This document shows, one piece after another, positions 1 through 6,781 of a stretch of DNA of 11,530 nt. The translations under genes were made by a program, and so were the position numbers. This DNA is from Caldisericota bacterium (lineage in GTDB: Bacteria; Caldisericota; Caldisericia; Cryosericales; Cryosericaceae), in NCBI GenBank assembly GCA_026390285.1, contig JAPLGH010000152.1, positions 1-11,530 of the forward strand, written 5' to 3'. Positions within the stretch are counted from its first letter, which is position 1, and every line of letters begins with the position of its first letter. Under the pieces are notes generated by a model. The model searched no databases. It was not told where the DNA came from and saw only the letters and a program-made list of their open reading frames with translations.

Positions 1-1530
1 CACCAGGTTCAGTGCCTTGACGTAGTCTTCCCAGTCGACCTTCACCTCGAGCCATGGGAAGCGGCAGACGCCCAGCACTTCCATGAGAGGACGCAGGTGC
101 TGCAAATCATACACCACCTGTCCCTTCCCTTCAGTGGAGCTACGTCCCATCGTGATGTCTTGCACAATGGCCCAGGCGCGTGTGTGCTGGGCTCCGATGT
201 CTGAGGTCATGTATGCGAGCATCATGGCCGGCGCAGCATGGGTATCGTAGGCAGAGTAGTCCAGACCCTTCACCTGCACAACATATTTCGCCGTATCCTT
301 GCCGATAATGCGTGCTGCGGCAAGAGCCCCTTCTGCGAATGTCGCACCGATCCCCTTTCGAGCCGCGATGAGCCTCAGGAGTGCGCGTGCAGCATCCACG
401 TTGCCCCAGGTCATCTCTAGTCCACCGAAATCTTCCCTGGTCAGGATTCCCCGTTGATACAGTTCCATCGCAAAAGCTACTGCGGATCCAGAAGAAATGG
501 AGTCCATGCCCAGATTGTCGACATCGGCGTTCAGCACGGCAATTTCCTCGATACTGTCCATGCCAAGGTTGGAGCCCATCAGGCCGATCGTCTCGTACTC
601 CGGGCCTTCGACGTAGACATCGTACTTCTTCGAATATGTATACGTGGAACAGCCCAGAGGACATGCATAGCAGCCTTTGTCGCGCACGTACATCTGCTCT
701 CGCATGTACTTGCCGTCGATACGGTCCTTCTTGGAGTACTGTGCATGCTGAAAGTTGTTGACAGGAATGACTCCGACGCTGTCACACCAGTCAGTGACAT
801 CCGTCGTACCATACTTGGAAAAAGTCGGGAAGAACGCCTTCTTCTTGATGTCGTCGATGATCGAGGTCGTATGTCTCTGGAGACCAGCGATGTCAGCCAC
901 CGGGATTGGCTTTGTTCCGCGTACCACGATCGCCTTGAGCTTCTTCGACCCCAGGACCGCTCCGATTCCCCCTCGACCTGCCTGACGTCCAACGTCGTGT
1001 GTAATACATGCGAACTTCACGAGATTCTCACCCGCAGGACCAATGGTGGCGATCTGAAAGTCTTCTCCAAGATCTCGCTTCATGGCGTATTCAGTGTCGA
1101 CGGAGCCCTTGCCCCAATAGCCGGAGGCATCACGTATCTCGACCTTCTCGTCGTCGATACAGAGATACACCGGGGTTGGGGAAGCCCCCTCCAAGATGAT
1201 CATGTCGAAGCCGGCATACTTGAGCTCCGCCATGATCAGGCCGCCCATGTTGCTGTCGATATAGCCTCCCGTCAGCGGGGACTTGGTGCCCCAGACAATC
1301 TTGGCACTGGAAGGCCACAGCGTGCCCGAGAGAGGCCCGGTCGCTACAAACACTTTGTTTGCAGCGCTGAGCGGATCCACACCCGCAGGAAGCTCATCGT
1401 ACATGTACTTGGCGATCCATGCACGACCCCCAAGCCAATCATGAGCCAGTTCAGGTGTCACAGGCTCTCGCTTGACCGACCTGGTGGTCAGGTCGACACG
1501 AAGAATGGAGCCACCATAGCCATTGATCAT
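1..1530 (-). CDS. aor: Tungsten-type aldehyde:ferredoxin oxidoreductase family protein, C-terminus cut by window edge
   Basis: The frame is open for 510 codons from an ATG at 1530 to the window edge. AOR family proteins run to about 600 residues, so roughly the last sixth is missing. The family oxidises aldehydes to acids, or runs in reverse, in the cytoplasm using a tungsten bis-pterin and one [4Fe-4S] cluster, with ferredoxin as partner. The N-terminus MINGYGGSILRVDLT is typical. AGRGGIGAVLGSKKLKAI (about residues 184-201) is the family's pterin-binding-type segment. Cluster cysteines are C287, C290 and C294 in CYACPLGC and C489 in LGVCRF, a spacing close to that of the Pyrococcus furiosus enzyme. 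The start overlaps the stop of the upstream ferredoxin gene (ATGA), so the two are probably co-translated. Membership of the family is near certain. The substrate cannot be told, since AOR-like proteins also act on other compounds. Confidence 0.95.
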   Translation of the reverse strand, partial: MINGYGGSILRVDLTTRSVKREPVTPELAHDWLGGRAWIAKYMYDELPAGVDPLSAANKVFVATGPLSGTLWPSSAKIVWGTKSPLTGGYIDSNMGGLIMAELKYAGFDMIILEGASPTPVYLCIDDEKVEIRDASGYWGKGSVDTEYAMKRDLGEDFQIATIGPAGENLVKFACITHDVGRQAGRGGIGAVLGSKKLKAIVVRGTKPIPVADIAGLQRHTTSIIDDIKKKAFFPTFSKYGTTDVTDWCDSVGVIPVNNFQHAQYSKKDRIDGKYMREQMYVRDKGCYACPLGCSTYTYSKKYDVYVEGPEYETIGLMGSNLGMDSIEEIAVLNADVDNLGMDSISSGSAVAFAMELYQRGILTREDFGGLEMTWGNVDAARALLRLIAARKGIGATFAEGALAAARIIGKDTAKYVVQVKGLDYSAYDTHAAPAMMLAYMTSDIGAQHTRAWAIVQDITMGRSSTEGKGQVVYDLQHLRPLMEVLGVCRFPWLEVKVDWEDYVKALNLV

Positions 1531-1919
1531 TGGTCTTCCTCCCAGGTCAGAGCTTGTGACGTGCAGTTCGGCACACATGCTCCACACAGATTGCAGATGT
1601 AGGGATGCAGACTCGCGGGTGACCTGAAGATCGCTTGCTGCGGGCAGCTGTCGACGCATGCTCCGCAATCGATGCACATGGAATCATCAATGACATACAC
1701 CCCCTTTGCATCAACAGAAATCGCTTCAACTGGACACACAGGCAGGCAGACGCCACACTGGTTGCAGAGATGAACCTCAAAGTATCCGTCCGGGAAACGG
1801 GGCACGATCCCTATGCGAGCGGACTTGTGTATGTTGAGTCTGAAGTTCTGAGCCGAGCACGTCAGCTGACACAACCGGCACCCTGTACACTTCTCAGGCT
1901 TGACGACGATGTGTTTCAT
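1527..1919 (-). CDS. Four-cluster ferredoxin-like electron-transfer subunit, partner of the AOR
   Basis: This 130-residue protein has sixteen cysteines in four motifs: C11-C14-C17-C21, C52-C55-C58-C62, C82-C85-C88-C92 and C109-C112-C115-C119. That pattern predicts four [4Fe-4S] clusters, as in HycB/CooF/DmsB-type subunits. It has no signal peptide or membrane segment, so it should be cytoplasmic. The open frame extends upstream to 2030, but the ATG at 1919 is the right start: AGGAGGT lies at 1929-1923 just ahead of it, the first cluster motif follows at once, and the longer version would run through the promoter. Its TGA overlaps the ATG of the AOR gene. The inferred role is to take electrons from the AOR, or deliver them to it, and relay them to a ferredoxin pool or another complex. 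Its physiological acceptor is unknown. Confidence 0.93.
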   Translation of the reverse strand: MKHIVVKPEKCTGCRLCQLTCSAQNFRLNIHKSARIGIVPRFPDGYFEVHLCNQCGVCLPVCPVEAISVDAKGVYVIDDSMCIDCGACVDSCPQQAIFRSPASLHPYICNLCGACVPNCTSQALTWEEDQ

Positions 1920-1959
1920 GCGACCTCCTGTCCTTGTCACGACAATATGATACGCCCCG

Positions 1960-1988
1960 ATTATAGCAAAATGCTGTGGCAATGAAAG
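1960..1988 (-). promoter_or_regulatory. Candidate promoter of the ferredoxin-AOR operon (extended -10)
   Basis: On the minus strand a perfect TATAAT lies at 1965-1960, preceded by TGC, which makes an extended -10 (TGCTATAAT). Seventeen bases upstream is CTTTCA at 1988-1983, a weak -35 with three of six matches. Transcription would start near 1953, giving a leader of about 35 bases before the ATG at 1919. Sigma-70-like recognition is assumed. Confidence 0.55.
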
Positions 1989-2003
1989 CATGCGGGCTGC
2001 ACG

Positions 2004-2031
2004 TTGATTACGGCCTCGATGGCGGTACAAT
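2004..2031 (+). promoter_or_regulatory. Candidate promoter of the deaminase-glnA-sulfur carrier operon
   Basis: TTGATT at 2004-2009 and TACAAT at 2026-2031 are 16 bases apart and match the sigma-70 consensus in four and five of six positions. The start would fall near 2038, leaving a leader of about 20 bases with GGAGG at 2046-2050 ahead of the ATG at 2057. This promoter lies about 60 bp from the opposing AOR promoter, so one regulator could act on both. Confidence 0.5.
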
Positions 2032-2056
2032 AGGAAGGAACGGGCGGAGGCTGCTC

Positions 2057-3391
2057 ATGCGAACACTTATTTCAGACATCGCCTTCCTGATGACAGGCAA
2101 TGTTCTGCGGCAGGAACTTGAGGATGCATATGTTGTCGTCGACGACAACATCATCACAGGCATTGGCACGGGGGCACCAGTCCTCCGTACTCCTGCAGAC
2201 CGCGTTATCTCGGGCGCGCGCATGCTGATGATGCCTGGCTTTGTAAATACCCACCATCACCTTTACCAGACGTTGTTTCGGAACGTTCCCCAAGTCGAAC
2301 ATGCCAAACTGTTCGACTGGCTGAAATTCCTCTATGAATACTGGAAGTACATCGATGAGGAGGCTGTCTACACAAGTGCTCAGGTCGGCATCTGTGAGAT
2401 GCTGAAGACCGGTGTCACGACGACGACAGACCATCTCTATCTATACCCATATGGCAACAACGCGATCATCGATGCTGAGATTCGCGCAGCTCGTGATGTC
2501 GGCGTCCGGTTTCATCCGACACGCGGCAGTATGTCGCTGGGCAAGAAGGATGGGGGACTTCCTCCGGACAGCGTCGTCCAGACAGATGAGGAGATCCTGG
2601 TAGAGTCCGAGCGAGTCATCCACCAGTACCACGACCGCGGTCGGTACGCGATGACACGCATTGCCCTGGCCCCATGCTCTCCCTTCTCGGTCACGACAGA
2701 ACTGATGAAGCAGACGGCAGCTCTGGCGGAAAAAGAGGACGTTCTTCTCCACACACATCTTGCCGAAACGCAGGATGAAGAAGAATTCTGCCTCCAGAGA
2801 TTTGGCGTGGGCTGGCTCACGCCTCGCTCCTGGTTCGCCCATATCGTGTGGGCGTCCGACTCCGACATCCGCAAGCTGTCCGAGCACGAGTGCGGCATGG
2901 CTTATTGCCCGGCCAGCAACATGCGCCTCGGCTCCGGCATCGCTCCCGTGACGGTCATGAAGCAAACAAACATGCGCATCGGTATCGGTGTCGACGGGAG
3001 TGCCAGCAACGACACCAATTCGTTTATCGGTGAGGTGCGCCTGGCAATACTGCTCCAGCGCGTAAGATATGGAGCGGACGCATTGACGTCGCGCGAAGCT
3101 CTGGCTATGGGTAGCATGGGTGGAGCCCGTGTCTTGCGCATGGACTCGGACATCGGCAGCATCGAGGTTGGGAAAGCTGCCGATCTGATCATGTGGGACC
3201 TCGACACGCTCGAGTTTGCGGGGGGCCTGCACGATCCCTTTACAGCACCGGTCATGTGCGACGCCAAGCACGTCAGTTTCAACATGGTCAACGGAAAGGT
3301 TCTCATTGAGAATGGCCTGTTCACAAACATTGACGTCCAGGCTCTGGTGGCCAGGCAGAATACAATAGCAGCGCACGTCATGGCGCGCTAG
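2057..3391 (+). CDS. Amidohydrolase, 8-oxoguanine deaminase-like
   Basis: This 444-residue cytoplasmic enzyme belongs to the amidohydrolase superfamily, in the ATZ/TRZ-like aminohydrolase branch. Metal and catalytic residues are visible: H66 and H68 in NTHHH, H234 and E237 in HTHLAE, H262 in FAHIVW and D313 in GVDGSASND. The segments TTDHLYLYPYG, RFHPTRGSMS, GGLPPD, LAPCSPFSV and CPASNMRLGSGIAP look like 8-oxoguanine deaminase (8-oxoguanine to urate plus ammonia), as described for Pseudomonas. The frame opens at 1976, but I choose ATG 2057 because GGAGG lies at 2046-2050 and the upstream part contains the promoter. The stretch between HTHLAE and FAHIVW appears about ten residues shorter than I expect for the family. 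glnA follows after 50 bases, so released ammonia could be captured as glutamine. Other substrates, such as guanine, isoxanthopterin or triazine-type compounds, are possible. Confidence 0.82.
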   Translation: MRTLISDIAFLMTGNVLRQELEDAYVVVDDNIITGIGTGAPVLRTPADRVISGARMLMMPGFVNTHHHLYQTLFRNVPQVEHAKLFDWLKFLYEYWKYIDEEAVYTSAQVGICEMLKTGVTTTTDHLYLYPYGNNAIIDAEIRAARDVGVRFHPTRGSMSLGKKDGGLPPDSVVQTDEEILVESERVIHQYHDRGRYAMTRIALAPCSPFSVTTELMKQTAALAEKEDVLLHTHLAETQDEEEFCLQRFGVGWLTPRSWFAHIVWASDSDIRKLSEHECGMAYCPASNMRLGSGIAPVTVMKQTNMRIGIGVDGSASNDTNSFIGEVRLAILLQRVRYGADALTSREALAMGSMGGARVLRMDSDIGSIEVGKAADLIMWDLDTLEFAGGLHDPFTAPVMCDAKHVSFNMVNGKVLIENGLFTNIDVQALVARQNTIAAHVMAR

Positions 3392-3441
3392 CACGGCGCC
3401 GCGCACCAGTTCCAGCCGGCAGCTTCTCTGGAGGTAAGAAC

Positions 3442-4875
3442 ATGAAAACGCTTCAGGAGTTTCTGAACTACGCGAGAGAACGCGAGATCGCTCAGGTCGA
3501 CCTGAAGTTCACCGACCTCTTCGGTGGTCTCCATCATGTGACCGTCCCCCTCTCGCGTGTCGACGATGCGTTCTTGACGCAGGGAGTAGCGTTCGACGGT
3601 TCCAGTATTCCTGGATTCGCCTCAGTCGAGCGCAGCGACATGCTCCTGCGTCTGGACCTGGCGACAGCGTTCATCGACCCGTTTGCCAAGGTTCCTACTG
3701 TTGCTGTCTTCTGTGACATCCTTGAGCCCCATACCCATGGACGCTTTCCTTTTGACCCCCGCTTCATCGCTGAGCAGGCCGAAGCATTGCTGAAATCCAA
3801 AGACTATGCCGATACAGCCTGGTTTGCCCCCGAGTTCGAGTTCTATGTCTTCCAGAACGTCGATTTCAAGTCCTCCGAAACCACCTCGTTCTTCTCGATC
3901 CAGAGCGCAGAAACGGGCAGCACGGTATCACTCGACAACTCACAACTCCAGGGCTACGCGATCCGCCGTGGGCAAGGGTACCATACGGAACAACCACTCG
4001 ACCGCCTCTTCGACTATCGAAGCACACTCGTTCAGATGCTGGAGAATGCCGGGGTTACCATCCGCTATCACCATCATGAGGCCGGGGAGGCCGGCCAGAT
4101 CGAGCTTGAGGTCATGCCCGGCACGCCGCGCGCCATGGGCGACGCATCACAGAAGATCAAGTACTTTGCCAAGAACCTTGCCCGACAGATGGGAATGACG
4201 GCAACCTTCATGCCCAAACCGATTGCGGGGCAGGCCGGAACAGGAATGCACTTCCACCAGTATCTAACCAGAAAAGGACAATCCACGTTCTACCAGAAAG
4301 GTGGCGAACCCTATGATCTCTCACCTCTTGCCCTACACTATATCGGTGGCATTCTCAGCAACGCATCGGCCCTTCTTGGTATCACAAACCCATCCACGAT
4401 AAGCTACAAGAGGCTTATTCCGGGATTCGAGGCTCCCATTCGAGCGTTCTTCTCGCTGGGCAACCGCACCGCGGCGGTTCGCGTCCCCATCTATGCTGAC
4501 ACGGCAGCTGAGAAACGCATCGAGTTCCGCCCACCGGATGCCACAACTAACGTCTATCTTGCTATTAGCGCAATGCTTCTTGCCGGGATCGACGGCGTCG
4601 AGAAACAGACCGATCCGACGGCGCTTCATCTCGGCCCATACACTGGCAACATTGAGAAACTGCCGGAGAAGGTAGTCCGGAGGATTCCCGTGCTTCCAAC
4701 CTCGCTTTCCGCAGCGTTTACGGCTCTGAGACGTAGCAGCGACTTTCTCACGCGCGACGGCGTATTCCCTGCCACATTCGCTGAGGTGTTCTGCTCCTAC
4801 AAGGAGACGAACGAGGCAGAAGCCCTCCGCCGCCTGCCTCATCCCAAGGAATTCGAGCTCTATTACGACTGCTGA
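3442..4875 (+). CDS. glnA: Type I glutamine synthetase
   Basis: This 477-residue enzyme makes glutamine from glutamate, ammonia and ATP and should form the family's cytoplasmic dodecamer. Active-site residues seen are D52 in FDGSSIPGF, E131 and E133 in PEFEFY, E213 and E221, H270 in GTGMHFH, R324 and flap residue E330 in YKRLIPGFEAP, R342 and R347 in NRTAAVRVP, and E361 and R363 in RIEFRPPD. Two departures from the E. coli enzyme stand out. The NGSGMH motif reads AGTGMH, and the adenylylation tyrosine (NLYDLP) is replaced by E405 in NIEKLP, so control by adenylylation is not expected. GGAGG at 3430-3434 sits well ahead of ATG 3442. It lies between an ammonia-releasing deaminase and a sulfur carrier gene in one probable operon. 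A specialised paralogue acting on another amine is possible, but the residues fit true glutamine synthetase. Confidence 0.95.
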   Translation: MKTLQEFLNYAREREIAQVDLKFTDLFGGLHHVTVPLSRVDDAFLTQGVAFDGSSIPGFASVERSDMLLRLDLATAFIDPFAKVPTVAVFCDILEPHTHGRFPFDPRFIAEQAEALLKSKDYADTAWFAPEFEFYVFQNVDFKSSETTSFFSIQSAETGSTVSLDNSQLQGYAIRRGQGYHTEQPLDRLFDYRSTLVQMLENAGVTIRYHHHEAGEAGQIELEVMPGTPRAMGDASQKIKYFAKNLARQMGMTATFMPKPIAGQAGTGMHFHQYLTRKGQSTFYQKGGEPYDLSPLALHYIGGILSNASALLGITNPSTISYKRLIPGFEAPIRAFFSLGNRTAAVRVPIYADTAAEKRIEFRPPDATTNVYLAISAMLLAGIDGVEKQTDPTALHLGPYTGNIEKLPEKVVRRIPVLPTSLSAAFTALRRSSDFLTRDGVFPATFAEVFCSYKETNEAEALRRLPHPKEFELYYDC

Positions 4876-4879
4876 GGAG
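4874..4879 (+). promoter_or_regulatory. Ribosome binding site overlapping the glnA stop codon
   Basis: GAGGAG begins inside the TGA stop of glnA (4873-4875) and lies five bases before ATG 4885 of the sulfur carrier gene. A ribosome finishing glnA would uncover or reuse this site, so translation of the two genes is probably coupled. This also fixes the start of the small gene. Confidence 0.6.
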
Positions 4880-4884
4880 ATTGG

Positions 4885-5109
4885 ATGCTCATCAAGCTCA
4901 AACTGCATGCCATTGTCGCTGATCAGGTCGGAGACCTGCACGATGTCCAGGTGCCGGCCGGGACAACCGTTACCGGCCTGCTTGCAGCGCTGGGCGTTGA
5001 ACGTGACCGCGCAGGTTTCGTGCTTGTGAACGGACAGCGCACGCCGTACGACACCGAACTACACGGCGAGGACACCGTCTTCATTATCCCGTTCCTGGGA
5101 GGCGGTTGA
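4885..5109 (+). CDS. MoaD/ThiS-family ubiquitin-like sulfur carrier
   Basis: This 74-residue protein has the size and pattern of the MoaD/ThiS beta-grasp family: an N-terminal beta strand, VPAGTTVTGLLAALGV matching the helix region, VLVNGQ in the middle, GEDTVFIIPFLGGG at the end. The C-terminal Gly-Gly is the part that is adenylylated by a MoeB/ThiF-type enzyme and then carries sulfur as a thiocarboxylate. MoaD donates sulfur to molybdopterin, ThiS to the thiamine thiazole. Neither an activating enzyme nor other cofactor genes are in the window, so the pathway is open. Nearness to the tungstopterin AOR, 3 kb away and divergent, makes pterin synthesis the likelier role. It is the last gene before the hairpin at 5138. 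Family call is firm, specific role is not. Confidence 0.85.
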   Translation: MLIKLKLHAIVADQVGDLHDVQVPAGTTVTGLLAALGVERDRAGFVLVNGQRTPYDTELHGEDTVFIIPFLGGG

Positions 5110-5137
5110 CCGCGCCTCGGCACGTCCATGCGTCGCG

Positions 5138-5166
5138 ATGCCCCCGGGGATCAAATCCGGGGGCAT
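5138..5166 (+). terminator. Strong hairpin ending the plus-strand operon
   Basis: A perfect 10-bp stem (ATGCCCCCGG with CCGGGGGCAT) encloses a 9-base loop and starts 28 bases after the sulfur carrier stop. It is followed by a poor T tract (TTTGGTT), so termination may be partial or assisted. It lies between two genes that converge, so it may also block transcripts from the phosphate permease gene ending at 5193. Confidence 0.7.
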
Positions 5167-5192
5167 TTGGTTGTGCGCAGGTGCCGGAGCTG

Positions 5193-6184
5193 CTACATGT
5201 CCTTGAGGAACAAGCGAAGAATACTGCTGGTAATGACCCATGAAAGGCCGATAGAGGCGGAAATGGTGACGACCCAGGCAAGCAGGAGGTGTGTCACGAC
5301 GTTCCATCGCACGCACCCGGGGCGCTCCCCGGCACCGGTTCCAACCAGGGCCATGTTCAGTGACTCGGTGCTGCTGACGGGTACACCAAATCGAGCAGCG
5401 AGCAGAGCAAGAGTGGCGGTCACCCCCTGGGCAAGAAAAACCGTCTTCGGGCTCGACCTCATGAGTCGAAACCCGCTGGTCTGGGCAAACCCGCCGCCCA
5501 TGAAGAGCGTGCCGGCGATGAAAATGAAGCCAAGGTACATCGTATTCGCAAGAGTTGCCTGTCCTGAGACCCGGCCGAGTACGACGGACGCCATATAGAG
5601 AAGACTCAGGGTCTTGGCGGCATCGTTGGCTCCATACCCCAGCACCAGCCCAAGGGAGGAAAACGCCTGGAGCGACCTGAACAGACGATTGGCCAGCGGC
5701 GTCGCCCGGGAACCGGCAGCGTTCACAACATTACTGAGCACATAGCCGAGAACAAAACCCGCCAGGATAGCCAGGATCATTCCCCCAAGGATTTGAATGA
5801 TGTATTGGCGGTGGATGCTCCCACTCAAGCCGGCCGCCAGCGCAGAACCCAGCAGTGCCCCGATGAACGTGTAGGAGATGCTGACCGGAGACCGCAACCG
5901 TTGTGCAAGCCACGCCCACAGCACCATTGCAGCGACCGTCCCGTAAAGTATCTCCATCCGGATCGAAGAGACCGGCACGATGCGATTGCCGAGCGTCGTG
6001 ACGACGGCCGTTCCCATGACAAGAGGCGCAACCACGATAGAGATGAACAAAAGAACGACGCCCACGCAGGACGAATGACGCCAGTCGCCACAATCGAGCC
6101 AAGCAGCGTTCCTCCATCATTGCCACCCATGAACAGCTGCAGACAGAGAGCAGCCAGGACAAAACCGTAGTAGGCGAGGGTCAC
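5193..6184 (-). pseudogene. PiT-type inorganic phosphate permease, apparent one-base frameshift
   Basis: The gene starts at GTG 6184 with AAGGAA at 6195-6190 and ends at TAG 5193. The first frame gives a hydrophobic N-terminus with LFMGGNDGGTLLGSIVATGV, the PiT signature. The remainder, beginning VVLLFISIVVAPLVMG, is in the -1 frame and open for 290 codons from a GTG at 6065. It contains the second PiT repeat signature, GYGANDAAKTLSLLY, and many membrane segments. Adding one G to the GGG run at 6063-6061 joins the two frames into RPAWGVVLLF and yields about 330 residues, a plausible PiT length. No slippery heptamer is seen at the junction. PiT proteins import phosphate with cations. The gene may be intact in the cell and broken only by a sequencing or assembly error. 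A PII-like gene lies 92 bases upstream on the same strand. Confidence 0.85.
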
Positions 6185-6276
6185 GTCACTTCCTTGCTTT
6201 GGTCACGAGCTCGGCATGACGCCCCTGCGCGAGATGCGCGAGGATGTTAGGCGTGCCGACATCAGACACTCGCACA

Positions 6277-6648
6277 CTATTGAGCAATACGCGGCAGTGT
6301 CACGTCTGGCCCTGTCGCAAGACCTTCGGCATCGGCGACTGGCAGCACAAACAGAACACCCGTGTTCGGACGCGCAAAATCCCCAAAGACCTGCCGTGCA
6401 AGTTTGCGCACGCTCGCCAGGACTTCTCCTCCCTGGACGAGAGAGAGGATGACGACGTTGTCCGTAAGGTCGATGCTGGCGCTGAGAACCTGCTCAATCG
6501 ACGTAAAGACGGTCTCACGGTCGCGCAGGATCTTGCCCATACCTCGACCCTCGACTACCGTCGCTCCACGCACGCCCACTGTCGGGAGCAGTTTCAGGAA
6601 ATCGTAGGTCTTGTCCTCCTGCCTTGTGATGATAACCAGAAGATACAT
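6277..6648 (-). CDS. PII-like signalling protein with short T-loop
   Basis: This 123-residue protein has a PII/GlnB-like pattern. It opens with strand MYLLVIITR, then a helix and GVRGATVVEGRGMG (residues 25-38), a short region where GlnB and GlnK have the long T-loop, strand NVVILSLV, helix, and FGDFARPNTGVLFVLPV (88-104), which matches the GlnB region around GDGKIFV. The uridylylated tyrosine loop of GlnB is absent, as in non-classical PII-like proteins, many of which sit beside transporters. It precedes the PiT gene by 92 bases, so control of phosphate uptake by a bound nucleotide or anion is a reasonable inference. The frame extends upstream to 6735, but ATG 6648 is chosen because GGAGG lies just before it and the family fold starts there. 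The C-terminal tail after VADAEGL is not recognised. The ligand is unknown. Confidence 0.75.
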   Translation of the reverse strand: MYLLVIITRQEDKTYDFLKLLPTVGVRGATVVEGRGMGKILRDRETVFTSIEQVLSASIDLTDNVVILSLVQGGEVLASVRKLARQVFGDFARPNTGVLFVLPVADAEGLATGPDVTLPRIAQ

Positions 6649-6661
6649 GAGGGGTCCCCTC
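6649..6661 (-). promoter_or_regulatory. Perfect palindrome covering the PII-like gene's ribosome binding site
   Basis: The 13 bases GAGGGG-T-CCCCTC (plus-strand reading) form a perfect inverted repeat directly touching ATG 6648. On the gene's strand the left arm, with one more G, is the Shine-Dalgarno sequence. It could be an operator near the promoter or a short hairpin that hides the binding site. Function is inferred from position only. Confidence 0.4.
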
Positions 6662-6685
6662 CACAGCATTGATCGGCTCATGTAT

Positions 6686-6713
6686 ATGATAGCAACCCGA
6701 GAGACACGAGCAA
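6686..6713 (-). promoter_or_regulatory. Candidate promoter of the PII-like/PiT genes
   Basis: On the minus strand TTGCTC (6713-6708) and TATCAT (6691-6686) are 16 bases apart, and TGC before the -10 makes it an extended type like the AOR promoter. Transcription would start near 6679, about 30 bases ahead of ATG 6648. Confidence 0.45.
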
Positions 6714-6724
6714 GCATTTCTGCA

Positions 6725-6770
6725 CCGGAAGGCACCGCAGGCTTATTGCTGCGCCCAGCGGTTCCTCCGG
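6725..6770 (-). terminator. Imperfect inverted repeat after the nucleoside phosphorylase gene
   Basis: CCGGAAGGCACCGC at 6725-6738 pairs with GCGGTTCCTCCGG at 6758-6770, with a small bulge, around a 19-base loop. It begins 12 bases past the stop at 6782 and ends before the PII promoter, so it fits a transcription stop between the two units. There is no T tract on either side, so the call as a terminator is tentative. Confidence 0.4.
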
Positions 6771-6781
6771 CCGATCGTCAT

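Noticed and set aside
454..1602. 382-codon open frame on the plus strand
   Set aside because: It lies opposite the AOR gene, which has clear family motifs through its whole length. The plus-strand translation has no recognisable motif and is a shadow.
2441..3406. 321-codon minus-strand open frame
   Set aside because: It is antisense to the well-supported deaminase and shows no protein-family pattern.
6050..6070. Programmed -1 frameshift in the PiT gene
   Set aside because: No X-XXY-YYZ slippery heptamer is present at the junction, and a single missing G explains the break more simply.
6185..6276. Short open frame between the PII-like gene and PiT (ending just before the GTG at 6184)
   Set aside because: It is only about 25 to 35 codons, has no good start or binding site, and resembles no family I know. 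The gap otherwise holds only the PiT ribosome binding site.
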